NCBI RefSeq assembly: GCF_002288925.2
Contig: NW_022098021.1
Span: 6,202,138-6,266,137 of the forward strand
Direction: 5' to 3'
Source of the DNA: Delphinapterus leucas
Taxonomy: Eukaryota; Chordata; Mammalia; Artiodactyla; Monodontidae
Length of the DNA: 64,000 bases
Made by a program: the position numbers and the translations under genes. Each line of letters opens with the position of its first letter. Within the stretch, counting starts at the first letter, position 1. The notes beneath the pieces are model-generated. The model did no database searches. It had not been told where the DNA came from and saw only the letters and a list, made by a program, of their open reading frames with translations. Shown here piece by piece: positions 35,776-48,349 of the stretch.

Positions 35776-36320
35776 GTTTGTTAATTGCTGTGTAACTAAT
35801 CACAGAAATGACTTAGAGCAACACACGTCTCTCTCAGTTTCCATGGCTTGGGAGCCTGGGCACAAGACTCAGAGTCAGGTCTTGGCTAGCTGCATCCTCG
35901 TCTGGGGGCTCAACTGGGGGTGGGGGGAGAATCCATTTCCACGCTCACTTAGGTTGTCGGCAGGATTTATTTCCTGGGGCTATTTGATGAGGGTCCCAGC
36001 TTTTGGCTTGCTGTTGTCTGGAGGTCACCTTCAGCTTCTAGATGCCACCTGCACTTCCTTGACACATGGGCTTGTCCAGCATGACCACTTACCTCCTCAA
36101 ATTAGCAAGGAGAATCTCTTCTTCCAGTCAAGGATGGAGATTTACATAACATAACCTAATCTTGAAAGCGATATGTCATCACCTTTGCCATCTTCTGTGG
36201 CTTATAAGCCAGTCCCAGGCGCCACCTGCACTCAAAGGTGAAGGGGTTACACAGGGCATAAGCAATAGGAGGTGGAAATTATGGGGGTGAGGTCCCCCTG
36301 TGGACCTGTCTGCCAGGTAA
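35776..36320 (+). repeat. LTR of MaLR/ERVL type, family uncertain
   Basis: Starts gttagtttgttaattgctgt, has gagaatccatttccacgctc in the middle, gccatcttctgtggcttata near the end and stops at ctgtctgccag. The order follows solitary MaLR-type LTRs. No internal retroviral genes are attached. Confidence 0.5.
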
Positions 36321-36329
36321 TACGCTACA

Positions 36330-37275
36330 GGCTTCCTAGCAGAGAATACATCTGAGACAAATACATTCGAAAAGTTATCAGACGTCTATTCGCCCACTGT
36401 CCTTGGCACTTGAGTTACATCCATGGCGTGCATGTTCGATTTGAAGCAAGATAGCTTTAAGAAAAAAGTTGAGAATTAAACCTTTGAGAAGTGGTTACTA
36501 TAATTTAAAGCAGATTTACACTCCCATTTCTTGATCCAAAGATTTCAGCTCTTTACACAGATATTTTAAAACAAAAATGACCAGACAATTTATATTATAG
36601 ACCATCATGTATCCAACCTTAGCAGCTGTCTTTATTTTAGAATTGCACAGTGTTTGCCACTTCTGAACCAAGAACCATTAAGGTTTGGTAGACATGCCAG
36701 GAGAAAAATGTTTACTTGGAAACTTGAGATAAATAAATTAGCCAACAAGAAAGGCTAGTTACCTCCTATGCAAATATGGCTAAATGTCCATATGGAGATT
36801 AATAGTATTTGGCTTGTCGTGTTCACATTTCCTGGGGTAGCAGACTGGAGTGCCCTGATTGTACACAGGCCTGATTTCATTGGTCTCCTGTCTGTACTAT
36901 GGGAAACACAAAAATCTCTGCGTTGCAGGATTGTTTTAAGGGCGAAAGATCATTTATGCAGAGTGCCTAGCACTGTATAGGACGTTTCAAGTATGCAATG
37001 CATGTTTGGTGAATGAATGGATGGATGAACAAATAACTTGATGAATTATTATTGTGTGGCAGTTTTCACTCAGGGTGGAAAAACCAATGAGATAGCAAAC
37101 CAAGGACTAGCAGGTAACAACAGTTGTTGCGAATACTCTTGTTAACTTTAGCAAGGTGGCTCTAAGACCTATTATATGTTAAAAAAATCCAAATAAAGCT
37201 TATATATGATGAGGTCAAAGCTGAATCTATTACTCAGCTGATTCTAAGCCACACTCATTAACCATCAATGAAGTA
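36330..37275. other. Intron sequence with a MIR tail
   Basis: 36880-37020 (ctgtctgtactatgggaaac ... gtgcctagcactgtatagga ... ggtgaatgaatgg) resembles the 3' half of MIR. The rest is unrecognised. Confidence 0.4.
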
Positions 37276-37280
37276 CATTC

Positions 37281-37530
37281 AAGAAAGAAGTAATGTGGGC
37301 TTCCCTGGTGGCGCGGTGGTTGGGGGTCCGCCTGCCGGTGCAGGGGACACGGGTTCGTGCCCCGGTCCAGGGGGATCCCACATGCCGTGGAGCGGTTGGG
37401 CCCGTGGGCCATGGCTGCTGAGCCTGCGCGTCCGGAGCCTGTGCTCCGCGGCGGGAGAGGCCGCAGCGGGGAGAGGCCCGCGTACCGCAAAAAAAAAAAA
37501 AGAAAAAAGAAAAAAAGAAAGAAGTAATGT
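37281..37530 (+). mobile_element. CHR-type SINE with perfect 16-bp target-site duplication
   Basis: aagaaagaagtaatgt is present at 37281-37296 and 37515-37530. The body (37297-37514) starts gggcttccctggtggcgc, has the B-box-like gggttcgtgcccc and ends in an A tail with a few G. It is the most GC- and CpG-rich SINE copy in the window, consistent with youth. Confidence 0.96.
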
Positions 37531-37534
37531 TCAT

Positions 37535-38245
37535 CTGAGAAGCCTGTGATATCATTTAGGTTACAGTCATGGTTGTCACCTTACAATAGACATCAACTCC
37601 TCTCCTTGGAGAACTCCTATAGCTGATAAAATAGAGGCTACCAGCTAGCTGATTGTGTGTGATTTCTGCAGTCACAGTTATCTGTCAGAGCCACAATCTG
37701 AAATCGGACACTTCCTGTCTTCCTGGTCATCTAGTTGTAAAAGGAGGATTTTATATGCATAATTCTGATATTCACTATGTCTCAGTTGTCACCAGTGAAT
37801 CTTCCTTAAAGACTAGTGCTAAATAATCACCTCAGAATAAATAACTTCTGAGGTGTTAGGATAGGAGTTTCCTAAAAGTATGACCGGGATGCTTTCATTT
37901 TTCTTATCTGGGAGCCTTAATGTGTGAAGGGAAAGTACTTTATGTACTTCGGAGGCTGATCATTTGTGTGACCTTGGAAGAATCCCCTAACCCTCTGCAT
38001 TTCAAGTCTACACACACAAAATGTGAGTTGTACCAGATGAACTCCATAGTGCCTTGCCCTTAAATAGTCCAAAGTTCTTTCCAAGTTGGCTGATTTGGAC
38101 CAATCGGCAGTTCCGGTGGGTCTTGACACTTCAGTGTACTGCAGTAGTGCAGGCCAAACGGAAGCTCAGTTGTCTGGTTAGACAGGGCAGGCTCATTGCC
38201 TTGTCATTACCATTCACCTATTAACAGCCTAAAGACATAGTTTAA
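37535..38245. other. Intron sequence, nothing clearly recognised
   Basis: 37965-38040 (gtgtgaccttggaagaatcc, tctgcatttcaag) may be a MIR remnant. Otherwise featureless. Confidence 0.4.
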
Positions 38246-38248
38246 AAA

Positions 38249-38764
38249 CTCACATTTCTGAGTTATTTGTAGTGAGGTGGATGGACCTAGGGTGTGTCAT
38301 ACAGAATGAAGTAAGTCAGAAAGAGAAAAACAAATACCGTATGCTAACACATATATATGGAACCTAAAAAAAAAAAAAAAGTTTCTGAAGAACCTAGGGG
38401 CAGGACAGGAATAAAGACACAGACATAGAGAAAGGACTTGAGGACACGGGGAGGGAGAAGGGTAAGCTGGGACGAAGTGAGAGAGAGGCATGGACATATA
38501 TATACACTACCAAACGTAAGGTAGATAGCTAGTGGGAAGCAGCCGCATAGCACAGGGAGATCAGCTCGGTGCTTTGTGACCGCCTGGAGGGGTGGGATAG
38601 GGAGGGTGGGAGGGAGGGAGACGCAAGAGGGAAGAGATATGGGAACATATGTATATGTATAACTGATTCACTTTGTTATAAAGCAGAAACTAACACACCA
38701 TTGTAAAGCAATTATACTCCAATAAAGATGTAAAAAAATAAAATAAAATAAAAGCTCACATTTC
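38249..38764 (+). mobile_element. 5'-truncated L1 3' end, sense, with target-site duplication
   Basis: Begins in the end of ORF2 (tagtgaggtggatggaccta, gaagtaagtcagaaagag), then 3' UTR (gcatagcacagggagatcag ... ccaataaagatgt) and (aaaat)n tail. ctcacatttc is present at 38249-38258 and 38755-38764; with one mismatch the duplication extends to about 15 bases. Confidence 0.9.
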
Positions 38765-38769
38765 CAGTT

Positions 38770-41700
38770 CTGCATGACAGACTCTAACTGCTAAATTTAA
38801 CTAACTGCCCTCAAACGCAGTCATTTATTTCCCTCGGAAACAAATGAGCCGGTTCAACTCTTACCCCATCCTGGTTCCATCCTGGCTGCCGGGCACACCG
38901 TCTCTCAGCCTCCCTACCTGAGCCCCTTCTCGCCCGACGTTACAACTGCAAATGCTCTGAAAGGGAATCCGGGGACTCCCGGTGCACAGCGCTTTCCCGC
39001 TGCGGGCTTCCATCTCCTGGAGGGGAAGGTGGCGGGCACTAGGCTCCCTCCGTCCCAGCACTGTCTCCAGCTCTACTGCTGCCCTGATGGCAGGGCCTTG
39101 GTCCCATCTTGACCATTCTCTAGTTTTCCCCTGGCTCTTGCTGAGTGAGCATGGTCTCCCCCTGCGCACCCATCCCCCCACTTCTCCCTCCCGCTTACTT
39201 CCCCTTCTTCCTCCTCCCCTTCTTCCTTTTTGGTTTTCTTTAACAGCCTTTCACTTGAGTTGGAAAAGGATCAGGTGACGACACTGTGTCTTTTAACATT
39301 TTGGAGGCTCTGGGTTTTATTTGGTAGGAAGGAAAATAGAAGGTTGTAATGCCAATCTGTACTCTCGGTTGCTCAGTCAAGGAGTTTTAAGAGCAAAAAG
39401 AATATCAAGGTGGCTGGAAGAAGACCCAGCCATGGGCACCTAAAAGAATCGAATCTTCCCCATTCAAAAGGCATTGAAGGGTGGCAAATAGAGGCACATT
39501 CAGATGTTGGAGGTCAGATTATTATTATTGTTTCTTCCAACCCTGGCTTTGCTCTCCCATTGTTCACTGGATCTGGCTAGAAAAATTAGGGAGAAACAAT
39601 ATCACTGAGTTTTGTAGACCCTCTTAATAGAAAATAAACTCTTAGTTGTGAGCATTTAAGGTTTATGGAGAACGAAGTTTTCAGCATGGATTTCCATCAT
39701 GAAGTACATCGTTGTTAAATATCTGAGCTCATTTGTTTGGTTACTCTTGAATTTGCAAATGCTTCCAGTGTTTGAAAACATGAACTAATCTGTACAATCA
39801 TTTTACATATCTTTCTCATAATATTGCAGAAGTTTATAGTCTTACTGGAAATATAAACGAATTAAAAGGCCATCATCTCATGCATTATTAAACATAGCAA
39901 ATCCTACCACTGGCTAAATTAATTAACCATTAACCTTCTTACAACACCATGTGTCAGGAATCAATTTCATAAGTGATACACTTTTGCAATGATGGCGCAA
40001 AATGGGATTTCTGCACAGCTAATGCCAGATAAAAAGCCAAGTGTTGGGATGTTGTTAGATACTTCTGCAGGAAAAGCAGTGCATGAAAAGAATTCAAATT
40101 ACCTATCATCCTGCCATATGCTACAGCTTTTGCTTACATAATATATTTAATTGACATCCAACTTGAAATCATTTAATATGGCTGGGCTGGATTGGATTTT
40201 ATGTGTTAACTATTACATATAGTGAAATATTCCGCTGTTTTGGTGTTTCTGCTTCCTAATTCATAACCTCATGGCTACCCCTTATATTTTGAATCTATAA
40301 TTTCTTAAGAAGCTGATCATTTCAAAAAGAGAAAAAGTAGCTATTGGTATAAAGATGTAAGTCACTTTAAAATAGCCCCTTTCATCAGGGTAAGTGGAAA
40401 AGAAGGTAAGTTTAACTGATGTCAACTCCTGTTGATGGAATGAAATCCCAAGAGTGAGCATTCTGAACACATATGGACGTGTAACAAAAAACCTGGACCT
40501 ATTTTTTAAAATTCCGGTTTCATCCCTCTGAATTGTCAGGATGAATTCTCGTGGTTAGGAAGGTTGAGAAACATAAAATATAATACCATCACAAGGGTTT
40601 ATAAGATTTGAAAGGTTTACCTATATTTGATGAAACTGTACTTTATCTGATAGTACTAAGCATGCGTTTTCAGCCTTGAAGTGATGTGTGGGTGTCTGTA
40701 ACATCCCAATAGGAAAAATAAGACTTGAGAGAACTGTGGGGTTTAAGAGGATCAGACTTTCATTAAGAGGAGCTGATAGCATTTGGTCTTTCCATATGTC
40801 TATATAATTTGTAGTACCCTTGGCAAAATAGAAACACATAAAATAAGTCCAGTGCATTTGATCTTATCTGAAAACAAAGCAGAGCCATTGTGTCTCCTCT
40901 TTCAGCCAGGAATTACACTTCACTGCCTCGGCACATAAACTGTGCCCTCGTGGGAAGAGCAGAATTGAGTGAAAAGTCTAGGATAGGGTCATAAAGTGGC
41001 TGACTCAGGACAGATGTACTGTAAGAAAAGATTCCAATATTTGATCTTCAAATTATAAAATCAGTATCAAATTGTGGAAAACGTGTGTGATAGAGGAAAC
41101 CCACCAGTAATTCTAGCTGCGTAAGTCGATTATGTGTGTGTGTGCATATATGGGGTTTTTGTGTATACATATCTCTAAGATTGTAATCATAGTGTAATAT
41201 AACTTGATTTCTGCTATTACCCACTTAATGGTGCATTGTAAGAAGGGCATTATTAAAGATACTTAACAACTGGTACAGCACAGGCGTTGACACAGGAGTC
41301 ATGGGCAGTAGCTAATCAGAATGGACACCAGCCATAAACAGCCACTCACCCGGACCCGTGCACGCTGGCTAAGTACCGTTCTTATCCGTTGCTGAGGAGT
41401 CTTCACGACGCAAACGTTAATGACTGAATTAACCACAGTTACCTAGCCCTTGCCCTACTGTTAATAATTTAGGGGACTACCATGTTTTAATGTTACAATC
41501 ATGCAATGAACAAATTATGTTAAAGTATTTATAAGAATTGGATTATAAATGGTTATAAACTTGATTTTTAGTTTGTGGCTGAAAAGAATAAATCCTACAT
41601 GAATTAGGAGTTCATGGGTGGCAGTATAGGTTCCAACACTGCTTTACCCTTTGCTCCTGAATATGTCACTTTAATATATTAATATATCTTGAAATAGCTG

Positions 41701-41840
41701 TCTATATTGATTTTTCAGTCTACCAAATGAAAGTGATTCCTGTTATTGAAAAAAGGCTCTCAGAGTTATACAATACAGGGCACTGAAGTGCTCATTACAA
41801 ATAAAGAGATCTAGAAAGGTGTCAGATGATGGGGGGTCGG
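38770..41840. other. Intron sequence without recognised repeats
   Basis: 38880-39250 is GC-richer and C/T-rich but shows no splice-flanked coding sequence. The remainder is AT-rich and free of recognised transposons, the longest such stretch in the window. Confidence 0.45.
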
Positions 41841-41844
41841 GGCA

Positions 41845-42030
41845 GGGGAAGAGCACGGATTTGGAACCTGGGTCTGAATCCTGGCTTTACCTCTTACTGG
41901 CTGTGTGACGTTGAGCCGGTCACTAGCCGCTCTGAGCTTCCCTCTCTTCAAATGGACGCAGCACTTCCCCTGCCTGCTTTGGGGTTACTCTGATGACACA
42001 AGCAGAGAGTCTCATAAACTCCCAAGTTTG
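41845..42030 (+). repeat. MIR
   Basis: gagcacggatttggaacctg, ctgaatcctggctttacctc, tactggctgtgtgacgttg and ctctgagcttccctctcttc are a clear MIR series. Confidence 0.78.
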
Positions 42031-42746
42031 GAATGAGAAGGATTATTATTTAGTTGATGCAGAACATCTGTACTGATATCTTCTAAAATTTATTCTGAAG
42101 TTCTGTGAACCTAGAAAACTATAGAAGAACAAAAACAAACCTCCATCTACTCGGCACGCAGAATGAGAAAATCTGAAGTTTTGCCAAATTTCAGATAGCT
42201 TTTGAAAGAAAGAAATCAGTCCCAATCCACACCGCTCTCCCCTCCCCACCGAGGCACCCTGGAGTCTGATACTGACAAATACACTCCTAAGACTTTCATC
42301 CCTGAGATAACGTGTGCCTGTGAGGAACATCAAGTACTGTGTCTTTAAATACTAGGTAATGATATCAAAATGCTCTGCATTCTGTGACTTACCCATCGTC
42401 CGTGAGATTCACTCACGTTCACACGCATAGCCCTGCATCACTCGTTTTCATGACTGCAGTGGAACTCCGCCTTGAACTCCACTGTGTGTGCTCTGTCCCA
42501 CTGCTCTTGGGCGTTTGGGCTTATTCCTAGTGCAGAGCTACGATAGCCCATATTGTCCTGAGCGTGCCTGCACACGTGTCCTGGTGCACGCGTGTGAATG
42601 TCTCTCTAGCTCAGGAGGTGGAATTGTTCGGTCACACACACACCTCCGTATCTCCACCCTTACTAAATTAGAGCAAAATACCCTCAGATACCTTGTTCTA
42701 ACAATTTGCATCCTCCCTTCATCAGTGTATAAGAGTTCCAGTGTCA

Positions 42747-42868
42747 GAACTTCCCTGGCGGTCCAGTGGTTAGGACTCCAGTCTTCTAATGCAGGGGACC
42801 CGGGTTCGATCCCTGGTCGGGGAACTAAGATCCCATACGCTGCACGGTGTGGCCAAAAAAAAAAAAAA
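42747..42868 (+). mobile_element. Short tRNA-derived SINE
   Basis: gaacttccctggcggtccag, gtggttaggactcc and the B box gggttcgatccc are intact. It ends ggccaaaaaaaaaaaaaa. agttccagt occurs on both sides (before at 42734-42742 and after the tail), giving a short target-site duplication. Confidence 0.9.
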
Positions 42869-42879
42869 GAAGTTCCAGT

Positions 42880-43645
42880 TTCTCCACATACTCACTCATA
42901 CTTGGTGTTTTTCCCTTTTTAATTTTAATAGTATCTTGAAGTGAAAAATGGGTCCACAAATAAATATTGGGGTTTTATTTGATTTAGAAAATGATAATAT
43001 TTTGGTTTCAATATTGAACTATGGTAACCAAACTAAATACCTACCATGAAAAAATAGCAAGTGCCCACGACCTTGGGTTCTGAGGCTGATGGAAGCCCCA
43101 GCTGCACTGTCTCTCCTAGCCATGAGTGCTGTAGGCTTCAGACATCTCTTTCAGTCCTGGAGGGACTGACTTTCCTAGATCAGGAGAAATACATGAAATA
43201 CTGTGTGTGGCCGCTAGTCAAAATCACCAGAGTTAGAGGCAGAAATCTGCATTTCCGACGGACCCCCAGGGTGAATCTTCACACCTAGGTTTGCTCTTCA
43301 AATGAGGTAGGAAAGATCAGTGTTGGACATAGGTCCATCACCATTAATTCAGAAAGTTTGTTAAAGGGTCTAAGAGACAAGATAAAAACAGAGAAAGAAG
43401 TTCCAAGGAAACATGAAAAGCCAGGTTAAGTGTCTCTGGCTTTTAGAAACTGAATTCTTAGTCATGGCATGAGTGCCTCCGCATGGTGGATTCTAACCTC
43501 TCTGCCTTGCTGAGGACAGCACATGCCAGCACCCAGGCACAAGCGAAACCCTTCACTCCCTCACATGTCGCTGCTCCCGGGAAGCGGGACACTGATCCCC
43601 GGGAGGGACCCCCTACAAATGGATCAAAAGGTTACCAATTCTAGA
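42880..43645. other. Intron sequence, nothing recognised
   Basis: No splice-flanked open frame and no named repeat. Confidence 0.45.
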
Positions 43646-43649
43646 GGAC

Positions 43650-43790
43650 CTACCAAACACCAGGCACTGGTGCTTTTCACGTATTTTCTTATTTAATCCT
43701 CAGGATGATTCCACAAGGTAAGTTATTACTTCCTTTTTGCCAGTTAGAAAGCAGGAAATGGCAGAGCCAGGGCTGAGCCTAGGTCGGTCT
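43650..43790 (-). repeat. MIR, reverse
   Basis: caaacaccaggcactggtgc, tcttatttaatcctcaggat, ttgccagttagaaagcagg and agagccagggctgagcc follow antisense MIR. Confidence 0.65.
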
Positions 43791-43794
43791 GGGA

Positions 43795-44405
43795 AGCTTG
43801 AAATCACTGCTGTCTTTCCATACCCTGGCAGCATCAGAACCACAGAGGCAACTAGGTCAGGAAAGAAAAGTCTGTAGCAGTTCAGGAGAGCTGTTTTTTG
43901 TCAAGCAAGGAAACCACAGAAGAAAAAATACCTCTTTGGCTTCTGTCACACTCAGGGAGTCTCAAAGAAATGAGGGGAGCTTCTGCGTCTTCTACCTCTG
44001 TCTGCCCACTGGTTCACACACACACTGTGCCCACCTCTCGAGAAAGGATGACACAGGGCAAAGAGAAAAATAAGTCATTCCAGCTGGCTGGCTCCCAAAT
44101 CTGCCCTGGCGTCCTCACCCCCAAACTTCCTCATGTTTTGCCCTGGGTCTTTACCAGACGATTTTTGAATTCTTTAAATTTCAAGACGCTCAGGAAACTC
44201 ACTGTCCGAGGGTGGCAGTAATGAGAAGGAACGATGGGTCCAGGTCTGTTCTTCAGTGCATCCGCCCCATCCTCCATGCTGCCACCTCCAGAGGAGACAC
44301 ACTAGCCAGAGGACACAAGAGGAACCAGCAGACCCCAGATAATGTGGAAAGCTCCATTTGATAGAGCAGCAGTTTGCAAATAACCAAAATGACCGATGAT
44401 ACGAG
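43795..44405. other. Intron sequence, nothing recognised
   Basis: Two overlapping plus-strand open frames of about 90-107 codons have no recognisable product and no splice sites. Confidence 0.4.
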
Positions 44406-44411
44406 ATGTAT

Positions 44412-46276
44412 TAAACAAAATTAATGCACAGAAATCTCTTGCATTCCTATACACTCAACGTGAAAGATCAAAAAGAGAAATTAAGGAAACAATCCCATTC
44501 ACCACTGCAACAAAAAGAATAAAATACCTAGGAATAAACCTACCTAAGGAGGTAAAAGACCTGTACTCAGAAAACTATAAGACACTGATGAAAGAAGTTA
44601 AAGATGATACAAACAGATGGAGAGATATACCATGTTCTTGGATTGGAAGAATCAACATTGTGAAAATGACTCTACTAGCCAAAGCAATCTACAGATTCAA
44701 TGCAATCCCTATCAAATTACCAGTGGCATTTTTTACAGAACTAGAACAAAAAATCTTAAAATTTGTATGGAGATACCAAAGACCCCGAATAGCCAAAACA
44801 GTCTTGAGGGAAGAAAACAGAGCTGGAGGAATCAGGCTCCCTGACTTCAGACTACTCTACAAAGCTACAGTAATCAAGACAATATGGTACTGGTACAAAA
44901 GCAGAAATATAGACCAATGGAACAGGATAGAAAGCCCAGACATAAGCCCAGACACCTATGGTCAACTAATCTATGACAAAGGAGGCAAGGATATACAATG
45001 GAGAAAAGACAGTCTCTTCAGTAAGTGGTGCTGGGAAAGCTGGACAGCTACATGTAAAAGAATCAAATTAGAGCACTCCCTAGCACCATACACAAAAATA
45101 AACTCCAAATGGATTAAAGACCTAAATGTAAGACTGGACACTATAAAAGTGTTAGAGGAAAACATAGGAAGAACACTGTTTGACTTATGTCAAACAGCAA
45201 GATCTTTATTGACCCACCTTCTAGAGTTATGGAAATAAAAACAAAAATAAACAAATGGGACTTAACGAAACTTAAAAGCTTTTGCACAGCAAAGGAAAAC
45301 ATAAACAAGACGAAAAGACAGCCCTCAGAATGGAAGAAAATATTTGCAAATGAAGCAACTGACAAAGGATTACTCTCCAAAATTTACAAGCAGCTCATGC
45401 GGCTCAATATTAAAAAAAACAAACAACCCAATCCAAAAATGGGCAGAAACCTAAATAGACATTTCTCCAAAGAAGACATACAGGTGGCCAAGAGGCACAT
45501 GAAAAGCTGCTCAACATCACTAATTATTAGAGAAATGCAAATCAAAACTACAATGAGGTATCACCTCACACCAGTTAGAATGGGCATCATCAGAAAATCT
45601 ACAAACAACACATGCTGGAGAGGGTGTGGAGAAAAGGGGACGCTCTTACCCTGTTGGTGGGAATGTAAATTGATACAGCCACTGTGGAGAACAGGATGGA
45701 GGTTCCTTAAAAAACTAAAAATAGAACTACCATACGACCCAGCAATCCCACTACTGGGCATATACCCAGAGAAAACCATAATTCAAAAGACACATGCACC
45801 CCAATGTTCATTGCAGCATTATTTACGATAGCCAGGTCATGGAAGCCACCTAAATGCCCATCGACAGACGAGTGGATAAAGAAGATGTGGTACATATATA
45901 CAATGGAATATTACTCAGCCATAAAAAGGAACAAAACTGGGTCATTTGTAGAGGTGTGGATGGATCTAGAGACTGTAATACAGAGTGAAGTAAGTCAGAA
46001 AGAGAAAAACAAATATCGTATATTAATGCATATATGTGGAATCTAGAAAAATGGTACAGATGAACCAGTTTGCAGGGCAGAAGTTGAGACACACACGTAG
46101 AGAACAAACATATGGACACCAAGGGGGGAAAGTGGTGGTGGGGGGTGGGCGTTGGGGTGGGATGACTTGGGAGATTGGGATTGACATGTATACAGTGATG
46201 GGTATAAAACTGATAACTAATAAGAACCTGCTGTATAAAAAATAAATAAAATACAATTCAAAAATTCAAAAAAAAA
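44412..46276 (+). mobile_element. 5'-truncated L1, sense
   Basis: Starts inside the reverse transcriptase part (aaaattaatgcacagaaatc) and runs through the ORF2 C-terminus to a 3' UTR (ggtgggatgacttgggagat, ataagaacctgctgtataaa) and a terminal A run (46267-46280). About 1.86 kb. No convincing target-site duplication was found. Confidence 0.92.
44413..46046 (+). pseudogene. L1 ORF2 pseudogene, C-terminal part
   Basis: The frame 44396-45238 covers the end of the RT domain and thumb ([51 protein letters not shown]). A frameshift near 45190-45240 moves the reading frame to 45187-45831, which holds the C-terminal cysteine-region sequence ([20 protein letters not shown]). A second shift leads to 45804-46046. 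The RT active site and endonuclease lie upstream of the truncation, so the copy is non-functional. Confidence 0.9.
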
Positions 46277-46599
46277 AAAAACATTGTGTGATGGAATACT
46301 GCATAGCTTTAAAAATGATGTTACAGAGCATTACCGTGAAGAAGGTTCGTGATTGTTACTGAAAAGTTCAGGTGATACAATCCTAATTTTGTGTTTTAAA
46401 AGTTTATATATACATGTGTTATATATGTGTGTGTGTAAACTTTAAAATACACATCTATAAATGTAAACTTTTTTACACAAAAACAAGACTGGACGGACAT
46501 ATAGCAAAAATTAGTGAGTAGTTTTATAGTAAGTTTTGGATTTATTTTAATAGTGTGTATATACCTAAGGAGCATGTATGGGTACACACATACATACTC

Positions 46600-47323
46600 C
46601 AAACTTAAATGTAAAACCTAAAACTATAAAACTTTTAGGAAAAAAATAGGAACAAATCTTTAAGACCTAGGACTTAGCAAAGAATTTTTAGATTAGACAT
46701 CAAAAGCATGGTCCATCAAGGAAAAAGTAGGTAACATGCAAGTTAAAACAACAGTGCGGTCACTGATGAATGCAGGAAAAACTAGGCAACTCATACCTTG
46801 CTGGAGGGAAGATAAAATGGTACAGCCACTCTGGAAAACAGTTTGGTAATTTCATGTACAACTAGCCATTCGGTTACCATACAACCCAGCAGTTGTACTC
46901 CTGGGCATTTATCCCACAGCAATGAAGTTTTATGTTCGCACAAAAAAACTGTACATGAACGTTCATGGCAGCTTTCTGTGTAATAGCCACAAACTGGAAA
47001 CAACCTGCAAGTCCTTCAGTAAACAATGAAATAACTTTGGTCTGTCCATACTGTGGAATACTACACAGCAGCTGAAAGGAACACATTATTGATATACACA
47101 ATACATATCAACCTGTGAATCTTCCGAGGTGTTGCTGAGTGAGAAGAGCCAATCCCAAAAGGCTACATATTGTATGATTCCATTTGTATAACCTTCTTGA
47201 GAAGACAAAATTATAGAAATGGAGAACAGATTTGTAAACAGTCCAAGGGGTTGTGGCTGGAAGATGAGGAGGTGGGAGGAAGATGGGTGTGGTTATGAGA
47301 GGCCAACACGAGGGATGCTGTGG

Positions 47324-47365
<42 letters not shown>

Positions 47366-47560
47366 ATGAATATAGGTAAAACTAGGGAAATCTGAACAAG
47401 ATTGTCTCAGTGTCCGTATCCTGGTTGTTATATTGTATTAGAGTTGCCCAAGACATTATTCTTGGGGGAAACTGGGTGTAGGGTATGCAGGATCTCTCTG
47501 TGTTATTTCTTATGAGTGCATGTGAGCCTACAATGATCTCAGAATAAAAAGTTTGATTGA
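46600..47560 (+). mobile_element. Old L1, end of ORF2 and 3' UTR, sense
   Basis: Diverged landmarks in order: ataaaacttttaggaaaaaa, gacatcaaaagcatggtcca, ggtacagccactctggaaaa, accatacaacccagcagttg, ctgtggaatactacacagca, attgtatgattccatttgta. It is followed by a 3' UTR with (CA)n. All frames are broken. Confidence 0.72.
47325..47362 (+). repeat. (CA)19 microsatellite
   Basis: 38 bases of uninterrupted CA in the old L1 3' UTR. Confidence 0.95.
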
Positions 47561-47596
47561 AAACATTATATAATTTTTTTTTCAACTGAGTAATTT

Positions 47597-48010
47597 TGTC
47601 TTTTTTTTTTTTATCGGAGTATAATTGCTTTACAATGTTGTGTTAGTTTCTGCCACACAGCAAAGTGCATCAGCCGTACACATATACACATCGCCTCCGT
47701 CTTGGACCTCCCTCACCGCCCCCCATCCCACCCACCTAGGCCATCACAGAGCGCCGAGCTGACCTCCCTGTGCTGTGTAGCACAGTGCTATACAGCAGGT
47801 TCCCACTAGCTATTTCACACCTGGTAGCGTATTTACGTCAAACCTTATCTCCCAGTTCATCCCACCCTCCCCTCCCCGCCCCATGTCCACACGTCCATTC
47901 TCTGCATCTGCCTCTCTATTCCTGCCCTACAAATAGGTTCATCTGTACCATCTTTCTAGATTCCACATGTATGTGTTAATATACAATATTTGTTTTTCTC
48001 TTTCTGACTT
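47597..48010 (-). mobile_element. L1 3' end, antisense
   Basis: T run then ggagtataattgctttacaa, gttagtttctgccacacagc, gagctgacctccctgtgctg, cccactagctatttcacacc and a final ttctctttctgacttac. More diverged than the 50.5 and 59.1 kb copies. Confidence 0.85.
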
Positions 48011-48349
48011 ACATTTACATAATTACATAACATGTGTTATTATTTGTGTATAACATTGTAGTATATATATTATAGTTTGGTATTTATAAGAAATAGATTA
48101 ATTACTAATACATCACTGAAGAACTTGACCAATTGGAATACGTATATCGTTGCAAAATAAAATTAATAATTTGCTCCTCTTTTCAGCAAAACGCTATGAA
48201 AGGGTTATTGGTACTCATCGTACCCGGTTCTCCCATTCTCTTTCAAACCCGTTTTCATTAAGGTTGCACCTACGCATTTTATCCAAAGGTACTGAACACA
48301 CAATGTTAACTGCAGACTCCTTCCCTGTCCCCACCTCTCTTAACCCAGC

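Noticed and set aside
42488..42922. 144-codon open frame
   Set aside because: It runs through a tRNA-derived SINE and its A tail, so it is not a conserved coding region.
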